A stretch of 64,000 nucleotides of DNA, taken from Lachnospiraceae bacterium. Its GTDB lineage: Bacteria; Bacillota; Clostridia; Lachnospirales; Lachnospiraceae. Positions 10,136-18,403 of the stretch are shown one piece after another. A program made the position numbers and the translations under genes. Each line of letters opens with the position of its first letter. Position 1 is the stretch's first letter. Where the stretch lies: positions 248,001-312,000 of the forward strand of contig SVFC01000001.1 in assembly GCA_015057035.1 (NCBI GenBank), given 5' to 3'. Below the pieces are notes generated by a model that searched no databases, was not told the DNA's origin, and saw nothing but the letters and a program-made list of their open reading frames with translations.

Positions 10136-10474
10136 ATGGAAATGTTAGACATCGTAAAGAAGGCCGTGGAAGCCTTAGAAGATAAAAAAGCAGAGGATAT
10201 TAAAGTAATTGATATTCACGAAGTATCCTCAATTGCAGATTATTTTATTATTGCAAATGGTTCCAACCAGAATCAGTTGGCAGCAATGCAGGATGCAGTA
10301 GATGAAGCAATGTACAAGTCTGGATTACATGCTAGACAGACAGAAGGTAATATGAATTCTACATGGATTCTGATTGACTATAATGACATTATCGTGCATT
10401 TGTTCTCAAAGGAAGACCGTTTATTCTACGATCTGGAAAGAATCTGGAAAGACGGAACTGTAATTGAATTATAA
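10136..10474 (+). CDS. rsfS: Ribosome silencing factor RsfS
   Basis: A 112-aa RsfS/Iojap protein, which binds L14 on the 50S subunit and blocks subunit joining in starved cells. Typical pieces are VIDIHEVSSIADYFIIANGSN, TEGNMNSTWILIDYNDIIVHLF and the C-terminal FYDLERIWKDG. It is the last gene of the obgE-rsfS group, two bases after yqeK, and is followed by a long hairpin terminator. Confidence 0.96.
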   Translation: MEMLDIVKKAVEALEDKKAEDIKVIDIHEVSSIADYFIIANGSNQNQLAAMQDAVDEAMYKSGLHARQTEGNMNSTWILIDYNDIIVHLFSKEDRLFYDLERIWKDGTVIEL

Positions 10475-10481
10475 AAATCGC

Positions 10482-10566
10482 AAAAAACGCAGTAGTATTA
10501 TATATAACTTGCCTCGACGCGTTGCTTAACCTCGGCGCTGTTATTTATAATACTACTGCGTTTTTT
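10482..10566. terminator. Long hairpin (about 22-bp stem) terminator after rsfS
   Basis: The arm at 10482-10504 (AAAAAACGCAGTAGTATTA...) is an almost perfect inverted repeat of 10545-10566 (...TAATACTACTGCGTTTTTT). The enclosed 40 bases can form a smaller stem (TAAC...GTTA). The A and T tracts on both ends make it able to end transcripts from either side. The arms are much longer than in ordinary terminators here. Confidence 0.85.
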
Positions 10567-10621
10567 GATGTATATAATTATTTATTTAATTTATAGACCT
10601 GTTTTTTCGGATTATTTATAA

Positions 10622-10654
10622 AAAGGCTTGTCTACGATTATGTAAACAAGCCTA
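10622..10654 (-). terminator. Terminator of lexA
   Basis: On the - strand AGGCTTGTTTACATAATCG is followed by a matching AGACAAGCCT and TTTTTAT, a simple hairpin with T tract 20 bases after the lexA stop. Confidence 0.8.
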
Positions 10655-10673
10655 TAAAACATTATGTTAATTG

Positions 10674-11288
10674 TTAGAAGAAACGGAATACTCCGAATAC
10701 TTTTCCAAGAATCTCGCAGTTATCAACGATAATTGGATCCATTGTGTCGTTTTCTGGCTGTAAACGAATGTGATTAGCTTCTTTATAGAATGTCTTGACA
10801 GTAGCAGAATCATCTACTAATGCCACAACCATATCACCATTGCGTGCGGTGTTGCATTTCTCTACAAGAACATTGTCTCCATCGAAGATGCCTGCATTAA
10901 TCATACTTTCGCCCTTTACCTTAAGCATAAATGCCTCTGCGTTAGGCATATATTCTGTAGGAATAGGGAAGTAGCTTTCTACATTCTCTACAGCAAGAAT
11001 TGGTTCGCCGGCTGCAACGCGACCAACCATAGGAACATTAGCAACTTCACGACGAGTGAGATTGAAGTTATCATCAATAATCTCAATTGCACGTGGTTTG
11101 GTTGGGTCACGACGAATATATCCATTCTTCTCAAGTGTCTCTAAATGTGAGTGAACAGAAGAGGTTGATTTCAACTTAACTGCTTCACAAATATCACGAA
11201 CAGTTGGAGGATATCCCTTGTTCAGGATCTCCTGTTTCATAAATTCTAAAATCTCTTTTTGCTTATCAGTAATTCTTCCATATGCCAT
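10674..11288 (-). CDS. lexA: SOS repressor LexA
   Basis: A 204-aa LexA. The N-terminal winged helix (MAYGRITDKQKEILEFM ... TSSVHSHLETLEKNGYI) binds SOS boxes. The self-cleavage region is VAAGEPILA (Ala-Gly bond); the serine is in KGESM and the lysine in SATVKTFY. I choose ATG 11288 because GGAGGG lies just upstream, whereas a longer frame to 11360 runs back through the promoter. It diverges from a yneA-like gene, and the shared region holds several LexA boxes, so lexA is autoregulated. Confidence 0.97.
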   Translation of the reverse strand: MAYGRITDKQKEILEFMKQEILNKGYPPTVRDICEAVKLKSTSSVHSHLETLEKNGYIRRDPTKPRAIEIIDDNFNLTRREVANVPMVGRVAAGEPILAVENVESYFPIPTEYMPNAEAFMLKVKGESMINAGIFDGDNVLVEKCNTARNGDMVVALVDDSATVKTFYKEANHIRLQPENDTMDPIIVDNCEILGKVFGVFRFF

Positions 11289-11372
11289 GTTAGAACCCTC
11301 CGTACATAGTAAATCGTTGTCTTGTGTGTATATCATAACACACTTGTTTAGAAAAAGCAAACATATATTCCG

Positions 11373-11447
11373 AAAATTTGTTCGATTTTTCTGTTGACAA
11401 ACATTTGTTCGTGGTGTATATTATACTTACAAACAGAACAAACGTTC
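11373..11447. promoter_or_regulatory. LexA boxes in the lexA / yneA-like divergent promoter
   Basis: Box A (11398-11411, read on the - strand) is CGAACAAATGTTTG, a full match to the Bacillus-type consensus CGAACRNRYGTTYG. Box B (11436-11447) contains GAACAAACGTTC. A third, weaker copy (about 11373-11386, - strand CGAACAAATTTTCG) has one mismatch and lies toward lexA. Box A overlaps the -35/spacer and box B lies just after the -10 of the + promoter, so binding would block it. Confidence 0.88.
11394..11422 (+). promoter_or_regulatory. Promoter of the yneA-like gene
   Basis: TTGACA (11394-11399) and TATATT (11417-11422) with a 17-bp spacer. LexA box A covers the end of the -35 and the spacer. 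Confidence 0.85.
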
Positions 11448-11479
11448 CGAAAAGATGTTCTATAACGGAGGAATTACAA

Positions 11480-11857
11480 ATGAGAAAATATAATCACAAC
11501 ATATCAGAAAAAGCGAATGAGACATTAAGAAAGAGAGAAGCAGTTGTACGTAGACAGAGAAGCATTATAGCAATTGTTATTATTGTACTTGTTTCTTTAG
11601 GAATTATATTAGGAACTGGCATGAATGTTTTAGCAAGTTCTAAGGCAGATCCAGCTGCTTATAATAAGTATTATAAAACTGTTCGTGTAGAATATGGCGA
11701 CACACTTTGGACTATCGCAGACGAATATATTATGGATTTGAACATTGACAAAACAGAATATATTGCTGAAATCTGTGCGTTAAATAATCTTAATGCTGAT
11801 GAAATTCAGGCTGGCGAATACATTGTTGTGTCTTATTATTCAAAAGAAGTAAAGTAG
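11480..11857 (+). CDS. yneA: YneA-like LysM cell-division inhibitor (SOS-induced)
   Basis: A 125-aa protein with a basic cytoplasmic start, one membrane helix (about residues 28-50) and a C-terminal LysM domain (VEYGDTLWTIADEYI ... ICALNNLNADEIQAGEYIVV). That is the layout of Bacillus YneA, which delays division during DNA damage. ATG 11480 follows GGAGG closely; the frame upstream to 11378 runs through the promoter. Strong LexA boxes in its promoter and divergence from lexA support the SOS role. The name is by architecture and context; sequence identity could not be measured. Confidence 0.87.
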   Translation: MRKYNHNISEKANETLRKREAVVRRQRSIIAIVIIVLVSLGIILGTGMNVLASSKADPAAYNKYYKTVRVEYGDTLWTIADEYIMDLNIDKTEYIAEICALNNLNADEIQAGEYIVVSYYSKEVK

Positions 11858-11902
11858 AATTTGAACCAATATTTTTCTTATTTGTTTGTATATAAAAGTT
11901 TT

Positions 11903-11935
11903 AAGCATTCGTTTGGTTTACGAGTGCTTTTTTCT
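11903..11935 (+). terminator. Terminator after the yneA-like gene
   Basis: AAGCATTCG (11903-11911) pairs with CGAGTGCTT (11921-11929), followed by TTTTTCTTT. Confidence 0.85.
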
Positions 11936-11957
11936 TTATAAAATCATCAATATATCA

Positions 11958-12020
11958 TTGAGAATTTCCTTATAAAGTGCTATTCTATTATAAATGATAA
12001 AGTTTTGACAATTATGTCAT
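11958..12020 (+). promoter_or_regulatory. Promoter and palindromic operator before the OYE/aconitase-X operon
   Basis: TTGAGA (11958-11963) and TATTCT (11981-11986) are 17 bp apart. Downstream at 12006-12019 lies an inverted repeat TGACA-ATTA-TGTCA, symmetric like binding sites of Crp/Fnr-family regulators. If bound it would sit in the early transcribed region and could act as an operator. The regulator is unknown. Confidence 0.5.
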
Positions 12021-12045
12021 TTACATTGAAAGGAGAGAGGGGAAT

Positions 12046-14118
12046 ATGGCAAATCTTGACAAGAAATACGATGCGCTCTTTACACCATGGAAGATCCGTG
12101 ATGTAGAGATTAAGAACAGAATCGTATTATGTCCAATGGGTGGAACATCACTCTTCGGATGGATGGAACACACCGGAAACCATTTTGACAAAGAAGCTGC
12201 TAAGTTTTTCCTTGAAAAGGCACAGAACAATGTTGGTCTTATCATCACAGGTATTGCGCCAATCAAGAGTACTTACATGGGCCAGTGGCTTTGGCAGAAT
12301 GAAAAAATGTTCGTGGAATTAAAGGAATTCATGGACGAGATTCACAAAACTGGAGCGAAGTTATTCATTCAGATTACAGCAGGTATGGGACGTTCATGGG
12401 CGATTCCAACACCACTTGTACCATTACATAACTTACCAGTAATCAAAACACTTATTAAACCAATCATTGATATTCCATATCAGTGTGCAAGTCCTAGTGA
12501 GTTGCCATCACGTTGGTCCGATAAGATTACAACTCGTGCGCTTACCAAGAAGGAGATTCACGAGATTATTGACGCCTTTGCGAAAACTGCAAAATTATGT
12601 ATGGATGCAGGCGTAGATGGTGTGGAAGTACATGCTGTTCATGAAGGATATCTTCTTGATCAGTTTACAATGGAATACACCAATAAACGTACAGACGAAT
12701 ACGGTGGATCTTTCGAAAACCGTTATCGTTTCCCAGTTGAGATTGTTAAGGCAATCAAAGCAAAATGTGGTGAAGATTATCCAGTATCTTTACGTTATTC
12801 TGTTACATCTAAAGTTAAGGATTTCTGTGTTGGAGCAGTTCCTGGCGAAGAATATACAGAAATCGGACGTGATATGGAAGAATCAGAAAAGGCAGCAAAA
12901 TATCTCCAGGATGCTGGTTATGATATGCTGAATGCTGATAACGGAACCTATGACTCATGGTATTGGGCTCATCCACCAATGTATATGCCACTCAACTGTA
13001 ACTTAGATGATGTATCACACATCAAGAAGTTCGTTGATATCCCAGTTGTTTGTGCTGGTAGAATGGAACCAGATGTGGGAGCTAAGGCAGTTGAAGAAGG
13101 ATTAATCGATGGTGTAGGTGTTGCTCGTCAGTTCCTTGCAGATTCTGAGTGGGTTACCAAGATGTTAGAAGGACGTGTAGAAGATATTCGTCCATGTATC
13201 TGCTGTCATAATGCTTGCTTTAACATGGCAAAATACAAAGGAACAGCTAACCAGCAGTCTATTTATGATGCCAGCCACATTGCAAGATGTGCATTAGATC
13301 CACGCGTAATGCAGTCAGATAAATATGAGATCAAACCTGCAAAACGCATTAAGAAAATCGCTGTTATCGGTGGTGGTATTGGCGGTATGGAAGCAGCAAT
13401 CGTATGTGCAAAACGTGGACATAAGGTTACATTATATGAAAAGAGCGACCGTTTAGGCGGTATCTTTATTGCAGCTGCAGCTCCTTCTTATAAAGAAAAA
13501 GACAAGATGTTGATTGCTTGGTACGAAAGAGAAATCCAGAAGTATCCAATCGAAATCAAGATGAATACAGAAGTAAAAGACATTGATAGTTTAGGCGCTG
13601 ACGAAGTAATTGTTGCAACAGGTGCTAAGGCTCGTAAGATTCCTGTTCCAGGAGCAGAAAAAGCTATTGATGCAGTAGATTACTTGTTAGGTGACAAGAG
13701 CAAGATTGGTCAGAATGTTGTTATTATCGGTGGCGGTCTGACTGGTTGTGAAATTGCATACGAATTATACTTAGAAGGCAAGAAACCAGTTATCATTGAA
13801 GCAAAACATGACCTTATTGTTTCTGATGGAATCTGTCTTGCAAACTCAAGCTTCTTACGTGACTTCTTTGCTGCTAATAAAGTTCCTACATATCTTGAAA
13901 CAAACATTACCAAGATTGATGATACCTATGTACTTGGAACAGATAAGAACGGCAATAACGTGGAAGTAAAAGCAGACAATGTTATTCTTTCTGTAGGTTA
14001 TGTTCCTACACCAGCATTCAAAAAGAGCAAACATGTACATGTAATCGGTGATGCCAATAAGGTTGGCAACTTGCGTACAGTAATCTGGAATGCATGGGAT
14101 GTATGTATGAAATTATAA
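12046..14118 (+). CDS. NADH:flavin oxidoreductase, Old Yellow Enzyme / 2,4-dienoyl-CoA reductase family
   Basis: A 690-aa flavoenzyme with three parts. An OYE-type TIM barrel (residues about 8-370) binds FMN and has the active-site stretch GVEVHAVHEGYLLDQF. A [4Fe-4S] site follows, CICCHNACFNM with a later Cys in ARCALDP. Two dinucleotide folds come after it, GGGIGGMEAA near 445 and GGGLTGCEIAYEL near 565, for FAD and NAD(P)H. The layout is that of 2,4-dienoyl-CoA reductase, trimethylamine dehydrogenase and BaiCD/BaiH bile-acid enzymes, which move electrons from NAD(P)H to an activated C=C bond. It is the first gene of an operon with an aconitase-X pair, so its substrate is probably the product of that dehydratase. 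Confidence 0.93.
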   Translation: MANLDKKYDALFTPWKIRDVEIKNRIVLCPMGGTSLFGWMEHTGNHFDKEAAKFFLEKAQNNVGLIITGIAPIKSTYMGQWLWQNEKMFVELKEFMDEIHKTGAKLFIQITAGMGRSWAIPTPLVPLHNLPVIKTLIKPIIDIPYQCASPSELPSRWSDKITTRALTKKEIHEIIDAFAKTAKLCMDAGVDGVEVHAVHEGYLLDQFTMEYTNKRTDEYGGSFENRYRFPVEIVKAIKAKCGEDYPVSLRYSVTSKVKDFCVGAVPGEEYTEIGRDMEESEKAAKYLQDAGYDMLNADNGTYDSWYWAHPPMYMPLNCNLDDVSHIKKFVDIPVVCAGRMEPDVGAKAVEEGLIDGVGVARQFLADSEWVTKMLEGRVEDIRPCICCHNACFNMAKYKGTANQQSIYDASHIARCALDPRVMQSDKYEIKPAKRIKKIAVIGGGIGGMEAAIVCAKRGHKVTLYEKSDRLGGIFIAAAAPSYKEKDKMLIAWYEREIQKYPIEIKMNTEVKDIDSLGADEVIVATGAKARKIPVPGAEKAIDAVDYLLGDKSKIGQNVVIIGGGLTGCEIAYELYLEGKKPVIIEAKHDLIVSDGICLANSSFLRDFFAANKVPTYLETNITKIDDTYVLGTDKNGNNVEVKADNVILSVGYVPTPAFKKSKHVHVIGDANKVGNLRTVIWNAWDVCMKL

Positions 14119-14129
14119 GGAGAAGAGAA

Positions 14130-15404
14130 ATGATTCTTACTGATGAACAGAAAGCCATATTAAATGGCGAAAAAGGTGAGACTTTAGCAAAAGTCATGGA
14201 ATCAGTAGTTCGTTATGGCGAATTATTTGGTGCAGAGAAACTGATTCCAGTAACAAGTAAATATAATCATTTGGTAACTTCTTTTGGCTTAAAAGCATTA
14301 GGTCCTGTATATGACCTTATGAACAAACTGATTGAAGATGGTGCAATTTCTACACAGAAATTCTCTGTAGACCCTAGACCATGTGATCCAAATGTACCAA
14401 AGAACTTCTTACAGGATTTTATTTTCAAAAACTTCATGTATAGCAAGCAGGATTTCTATGAAGGCCAGTTAAAAGAACTGGGGCTTATGGATAAAGATGC
14501 TTTTACATGTACCTGTTACATGGATGAAGTTGGTAACAAACCAAACAAAGGCGATGTATTAAGCTGGGCTGAATCTTCAGCTGTAGTTTATGCAAACTCT
14601 GTTTTAGGCGCTAGATGTAACCGTAACTCAGGTATTATTGACATTATGCAGTCAATCGTAGGATATGTTCCATATTTTGGCCTTGTAACTGACGAAGGTA
14701 GAAAAGCAACCTGGATTATCGAAGTAAAGACTACTAAGAAACCAGAAGCACAGCTTCTTGGATCTGCGATTGGTATGAAAGTTATGGAAGATGTTCCATA
14801 TATCAAAGGATTAGACCAGTGGTTGGGAACAGAGTTAGATGACGCAGCATGTACATATCTAAAAGATTTTGGTGCTGCAACTGCTTCAAACGGTGCAGTA
14901 GGTTTATATCATGTTGCAAACCTTACTCCTGACGCTAAAGAGCAGGGAGAAGCAATTATTGCAGACAATGCACAGGTTTATGTCATTGATGATGCTGAAC
15001 TTCAGAGAGTATATGATAATTACCCAATTATGTGGAAGAACAAAGACGCAGCTCCAAAACTTTGCTTCATGGGATGCCCACATATGAGTTTAGAACAGCT
15101 TAAGAGTTGGACAGACAAGGTAGAAGCTGGGTTAAAAGAAGCAGGCAACAAGAAAGTTGTTGTTCCTACAGTATTCACAGCTGCTCCTAAGGTAATTGAA
15201 GCCTTTGAAAAGACAGAATACGCTGCACGCCTTAAGGCAACTGGCGTTATTGTATCTTATATTTGTCCATTAATGTATATGAACAATCCACTTTGTGGAC
15301 CAATGCCAGTAATTACATCTTCTAACAAGTTACGTACATATACAACAGCACGTTACTATACAGATGATGAAATTCTTGTACAGATTACGAAAGGAGGCAA
15401 CTAA
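14130..15404 (+). CDS. Aconitase X, large (catalytic) subunit, DUF521
   Basis: A 424-aa protein of the AcnX catalytic family. Characteristic blocks are AESSAVVYANSVLGARCNRNSG and, near the C-terminus, CFMGCPHMSLEQL and YICPLMYMNNPLCGP (Cys-rich, for an Fe-S cluster). Known members dehydrate cis-3-hydroxy-L-proline in bacteria or mevalonate-5-phosphate in archaea. The small subunit is encoded two bases downstream. I use ATG 14130 after AAGGAGAAGAG; an in-frame ATG at 14094 overlaps the flavoenzyme gene. Coupling to an OYE reductase is unlike the usual proline-catabolism neighbours, so the substrate is open. Confidence 0.92.
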   Translation: MILTDEQKAILNGEKGETLAKVMESVVRYGELFGAEKLIPVTSKYNHLVTSFGLKALGPVYDLMNKLIEDGAISTQKFSVDPRPCDPNVPKNFLQDFIFKNFMYSKQDFYEGQLKELGLMDKDAFTCTCYMDEVGNKPNKGDVLSWAESSAVVYANSVLGARCNRNSGIIDIMQSIVGYVPYFGLVTDEGRKATWIIEVKTTKKPEAQLLGSAIGMKVMEDVPYIKGLDQWLGTELDDAACTYLKDFGAATASNGAVGLYHVANLTPDAKEQGEAIIADNAQVYVIDDAELQRVYDNYPIMWKNKDAAPKLCFMGCPHMSLEQLKSWTDKVEAGLKEAGNKKVVVPTVFTAAPKVIEAFEKTEYAARLKATGVIVSYICPLMYMNNPLCGPMPVITSSNKLRTYTTARYYTDDEILVQITKGGN

Positions 15405-15406
15405 TT

Positions 15407-15856
15407 ATGAAAGAATTTAAAGGTAGAGTTGTTGCTCCTGGACAGATTACAGCAGAAGCGCTAGTTTCTCATGGTGGATTAAATACATTAGCATCCTTCC
15501 AGAAGGCTTTACAGTTTGGCGATAAAAAGGCAACTTGTGGCGATCAGAACAATGCTGATTTATTTAACAAACAGATGGCAGGTAAGGCTTTATGTCTTCC
15601 ACAGACCATCGGTTCAACTACAGGTGGTTTAGTATTATACTGTGCATGTTCTATGGGCAGACAGCCTGCATGTATGTTATTCTCTAAACCAATTGACTCC
15701 CTTGCTGGTGCAGGTGTTATTCTTGCTGACGTATGGTTGGAAGGTGAACACACCAAGATGCCTGTAATTGATTCTCTTGGAGAAGAATTCTTGGAATATG
15801 TTAAGGATGGTATGACTATTACAATCAAAGAAGATGGTGTTGTAGTTGTAGATTAA
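15407..15856 (+). CDS. Aconitase X, small (swivel) subunit, DUF126
   Basis: A 149-aa swivel-domain subunit that completes the active site of aconitase X. It begins FKGRVVAPGQITAEALVS, carries the Ser/Thr-Gly loop QTIGSTTGGLVLY that corresponds to the substrate-binding serine loop of the family, and ends with DGMTITIKEDGVVVVD. It is encoded with an AAAGGAGG site inside the end of the large-subunit gene. In eukaryotes and some bacteria the two domains are fused; here they are separate. Confidence 0.92.
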   Translation: MKEFKGRVVAPGQITAEALVSHGGLNTLASFQKALQFGDKKATCGDQNNADLFNKQMAGKALCLPQTIGSTTGGLVLYCACSMGRQPACMLFSKPIDSLAGAGVILADVWLEGEHTKMPVIDSLGEEFLEYVKDGMTITIKEDGVVVVD

Positions 15857-15884
15857 TCGTTCAAGTAACGAGAAAGTAATAATT

Positions 15885-15931
15885 AAATGCACTATGAGTC
15901 AAGCTTGCTTGTTTCTCATAGTGCATTTTTA
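15885..15931. terminator. Bidirectional terminator between aconitase-X and recombinase genes
   Basis: AAATGCACTATGAG (15885-15898) pairs with CTCATAGTGCATTT (15915-15928). T tracts follow on the + side and A-rich sequence on the other, so it can end both converging transcripts. Confidence 0.88.
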
Positions 15932-16987
15932 TTATACATCTCTTAGTTTTACAATTCGTCCAGCACGGCGGCGTCTGTCTTCTTCCAAAGCAGCATAGTG
16001 CTTACGGGTAGTATTTACATCTTTATGTCCTAACACATCGGCTACCAGATAGATATCACCTGTTTCCTGATACAAAGTAGTACCATAAGTGCTTCGCAAC
16101 TTATGCGGTGTAATCTTTTTCACGCTGGTAACCAGTTTGGAATATTTCTTTACAAGATTCTCTACGGCTCGAACGGTGATTCGACGATTCTGAAGAGAAA
16201 GGAAGAGGGCGTTTCCATGTCCTTCTACAGCAGAGGTCGTTTTACGTTCTTCCATATAATCTAGAAGGGCTTCAAGAACCTCGTCACCAAAATACACCAT
16301 AACTTCAGCGCCACCTTTGCGGTGAACTTTGATTCCGCAGTTTTTGAAATCTACATCATCGATATCTAGACCTACGCATTCGGATACACGGATTCCAGTG
16401 CCCAACAGAAGCGTTAAAAGGGCCAAATCGCGAGTTTTCGTGCGTTCATGGTACATTTGCTGTCTGTTGGATAAACTCTCGCCAGATTCTACTTTATCAA
16501 GTAATTGGGCTACTTCATCGGTGTCAAGTCTAACAATTGCTTTATCATGAATCTTGGGCATGTCCACCTTAACGGCAGGATTGTTGTTAATTAATTCGTT
16601 TTTAAAGTAATAATTATAAAATGTTCGGAGAGAAGAGAGTTTTCTCTTTAATGCTCGTTCATCATTGGCATGAGCGACTCCATCTTTTTCGTATAGTTTT
16701 AAATGGTACAAATATTCTTCAATATCCATTGGCTTTAATTGATCCAAAATGGTAATTGGAATATCCTGAATCTCCATCTTAGAACAAATTGGATTTTCTT
16801 TATGTAAATAATCGAAAAAACATCCTAAGTCATAGGCATAAGCGATTCTTGTACGGGAAGCGGTTGTATGTTCCATTCCAATAAAAAACTGTTTACAGAA
16901 ACGTGGAAGATGGGACATTAATTCACGCAAATGCAGTTCGTTTTTAATATTCTGGCTTTCATGATAGGCCTTTTCTTTGATAGCCAT
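15932..16987 (-). CDS. Xer-type tyrosine recombinase
   Basis: A 351-aa tyrosine recombinase with a SAM-like N-terminal domain (about 20-140) and a catalytic domain. The active site is intact: Arg in GTGIRVSE, Lys in HRKGG, His/Arg in HKLRSTYG, His in LGHKDVNTTRKHYA, and Tyr in HYA. Its length and long N-terminal part recall XerS, the single-recombinase dif system of lactic streptococci, more than XerC/XerD (about 300 aa). It is in an operon with ttcA, not with phage genes. A dif-like site and a phage integrated there lie 3 kb away, so it is a good candidate for the host recombinase used. The XerS label itself is uncertain. Confidence 0.85.
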   Translation of the reverse strand: MAIKEKAYHESQNIKNELHLRELMSHLPRFCKQFFIGMEHTTASRTRIAYAYDLGCFFDYLHKENPICSKMEIQDIPITILDQLKPMDIEEYLYHLKLYEKDGVAHANDERALKRKLSSLRTFYNYYFKNELINNNPAVKVDMPKIHDKAIVRLDTDEVAQLLDKVESGESLSNRQQMYHERTKTRDLALLTLLLGTGIRVSECVGLDIDDVDFKNCGIKVHRKGGAEVMVYFGDEVLEALLDYMEERKTTSAVEGHGNALFLSLQNRRITVRAVENLVKKYSKLVTSVKKITPHKLRSTYGTTLYQETGDIYLVADVLGHKDVNTTRKHYAALEEDRRRRAGRIVKLRDV

Positions 16988-17002
16988 AACATTTCCTCCT
17001 AA

Positions 17003-17773
17003 TTATTGTTCTGAATCTTCGTTAAGTAAGGTTTTCTTGCGGGGCTCACGTTCAAAACGTTGTGGCCAGCCCTTGATATTTCCGTCTAAAATAGCACGGA
17101 ACATTCGCTGTTTGGCACCAGGGTTTTCCAAATTAATCTGTCGAACAAGGTCTTTGGCGTACTCACGACGAGTCAGACCATCTACAGGACATGGATTTTT
17201 TACAGTAGTAAGCTCATATTTATTCATAAATCCGATGACGTCTGCTTCTGGAAGGTACATCATTGGTCGAATTACGGTTAGGTCCATACGGTCTAAGTAA
17301 GTAACAGGAGAGAAGGAATGGAAACGACCTTCGTAGATTAGGGACAAAAACATAGTTTCCACAATGTCATCCATATGATGGGCATATGCCACTTTATTGC
17401 AGCCTAAAGCCTTTACTGTATCATTTAAAGAACCTTTACGCATTTTAGCACACAGAGAACATGGAGAAGCTTCCTTGCGTTCTTCAAAAATGATGCTGCC
17501 AATATCTGTTTTTGCAATATGATATTCCACTTCTAATTCTTCGCACATAGCCTTAATCGGATTTAAGTCAAAACCTTCGAAACCTAAGTCAACAGAGATG
17601 GCAATAAGCTCGAATTTCTTTGGATAAAAACGTCGAAGACCAGCGAGAGCGTAGAGTAGTGTGATAGAATCTTTTCCACCAGATACACCTACAGCGATTT
17701 TATCGCCGTCTTCAATCATATGATAGTCGTCAACTGCACGGCGTACATAACTGTATAATTGTTGAATTTTCAT
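17003..17773 (-). CDS. ttcA: tRNA 2-thiocytidine biosynthesis protein TtcA
   Basis: A 256-aa PP-loop ATPase that thiolates C32 of certain tRNAs. It has SGGKDSITLLYAL (PP-loop), the CSLCAKMRKG pair and a third Cys in NPCPVDG that together bind the Fe-S cluster of TtcA/TtuA-type enzymes. RRMFYP-type basic patches bind tRNA. AAGGAG precedes ATG 17773. It is the first gene of a two-gene operon with the recombinase. Confidence 0.9.
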   Translation of the reverse strand: MKIQQLYSYVRRAVDDYHMIEDGDKIAVGVSGGKDSITLLYALAGLRRFYPKKFELIAISVDLGFEGFDLNPIKAMCEELEVEYHIAKTDIGSIIFEERKEASPCSLCAKMRKGSLNDTVKALGCNKVAYAHHMDDIVETMFLSLIYEGRFHSFSPVTYLDRMDLTVIRPMMYLPEADVIGFMNKYELTTVKNPCPVDGLTRREYAKDLVRQINLENPGAKQRMFRAILDGNIKGWPQRFEREPRKKTLLNEDSEQ

Positions 17774-17831
17774 AAGTAAATATCTCCTTGATTAAATCCC
17801 TATATATATTTTAAATAGTGAAAATTTATGG

Positions 17832-17837
17832 TATAAT
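17832..17837 (+). promoter_or_regulatory. -10 element for dtd/fucosidase transcription
   Basis: TATAAT within GGTATAATATACAAG is a consensus -10 box; no good -35 is visible at 16-18 bp upstream. It would drive dtd and the fucosidase gene. Confidence 0.5.
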
Positions 17838-17861
17838 ATACAAGATTATTATAACAAAAAA

Positions 17862-17894
17862 CGAATAGTTTGACTAGGTTTTGCGAATAGTTTG
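17862..17894 (+). repeat. Direct repeat with Xer half-site likeness between ttcA and dtd
   Basis: CGAATAGTTTG occurs twice, at 17862-17872 and 17884-17894. Between them lies ACTAGG. Read on the - strand the second copy gives TATTCGCAAAA followed by CCTAG, which matches one arm of the dif-like site of this window (TATTCGCTAAA) at 10 of 11 positions plus the CTAG of its centre. The other arm is in direct, not inverted, orientation, so it is not a normal Xer site. Confidence 0.6.
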
Positions 17895-17923
17895 TGAAAA
17901 ATTATGTTAGGAGAAATAAAAGG

Positions 17924-18370
17924 ATGAAATTCGTGATTCAGAGAGTAAATGAAGCCTCATGTAAGGTGGATGGTAATATAATTGGTGAGATTCAGAAGGG
18001 TTTTTGTGTTTTTATCGGTGTTTCTAATGAAGATAACCAGGAAATCGCTGATAAAATGGTAAAAAAGCTAGTTGGATTACGCATTTTCGAGGATGAAAAT
18101 GGTAAAACAAACCTTGCATTATCGGATGTGGGCGGAAGCTTGCTGTTGATTTCTCAGTTTACCCTGTACGCTGACTGTAAAAAGGGTTTTAGACCATCTT
18201 TTATTAATGCAGGTGCACCGGATATGGCAAATCAGTTGTATGAATATATCATTGCAAAATGTAAAGAGTCCATTCCAAATGTTCAGACAGGCAGTTTTGG
18301 AGCGGATATGAAGATTGCTTTGGAAAACGATGGTCCGTTTACCATTGTTCTTGATTCAAAAGAGTTATAA
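17924..18370 (+). CDS. dtd: D-aminoacyl-tRNA deacylase
   Basis: A 148-aa DTD that removes wrongly attached D-amino acids from tRNA. Conserved motifs are [12 protein letters not shown] (SQxT) and [11 protein letters not shown] (the NxGP(V/F)T motif). ATG 17924 is used because AGGAG lies about ten bases upstream; a GTG further upstream has none. Length is normal. The fucosidase gene follows after 33 bp. Confidence 0.96.
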   Translation: MKFVIQRVNEASCKVDGNIIGEIQKGFCVFIGVSNEDNQEIADKMVKKLVGLRIFEDENGKTNLALSDVGGSLLLISQFTLYADCKKGFRPSFINAGAPDMANQLYEYIIAKCKESIPNVQTGSFGADMKIALENDGPFTIVLDSKEL

Positions 18371-18403
18371 TTACTGACGTATTTGAGGGGTATAAATAGA
18401 AAT

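Noticed and set aside
15932-16987. Phage integrase
   Set aside because: The recombinase gene is outside the repeats, in an operon with ttcA, and has the look of a host Xer protein.
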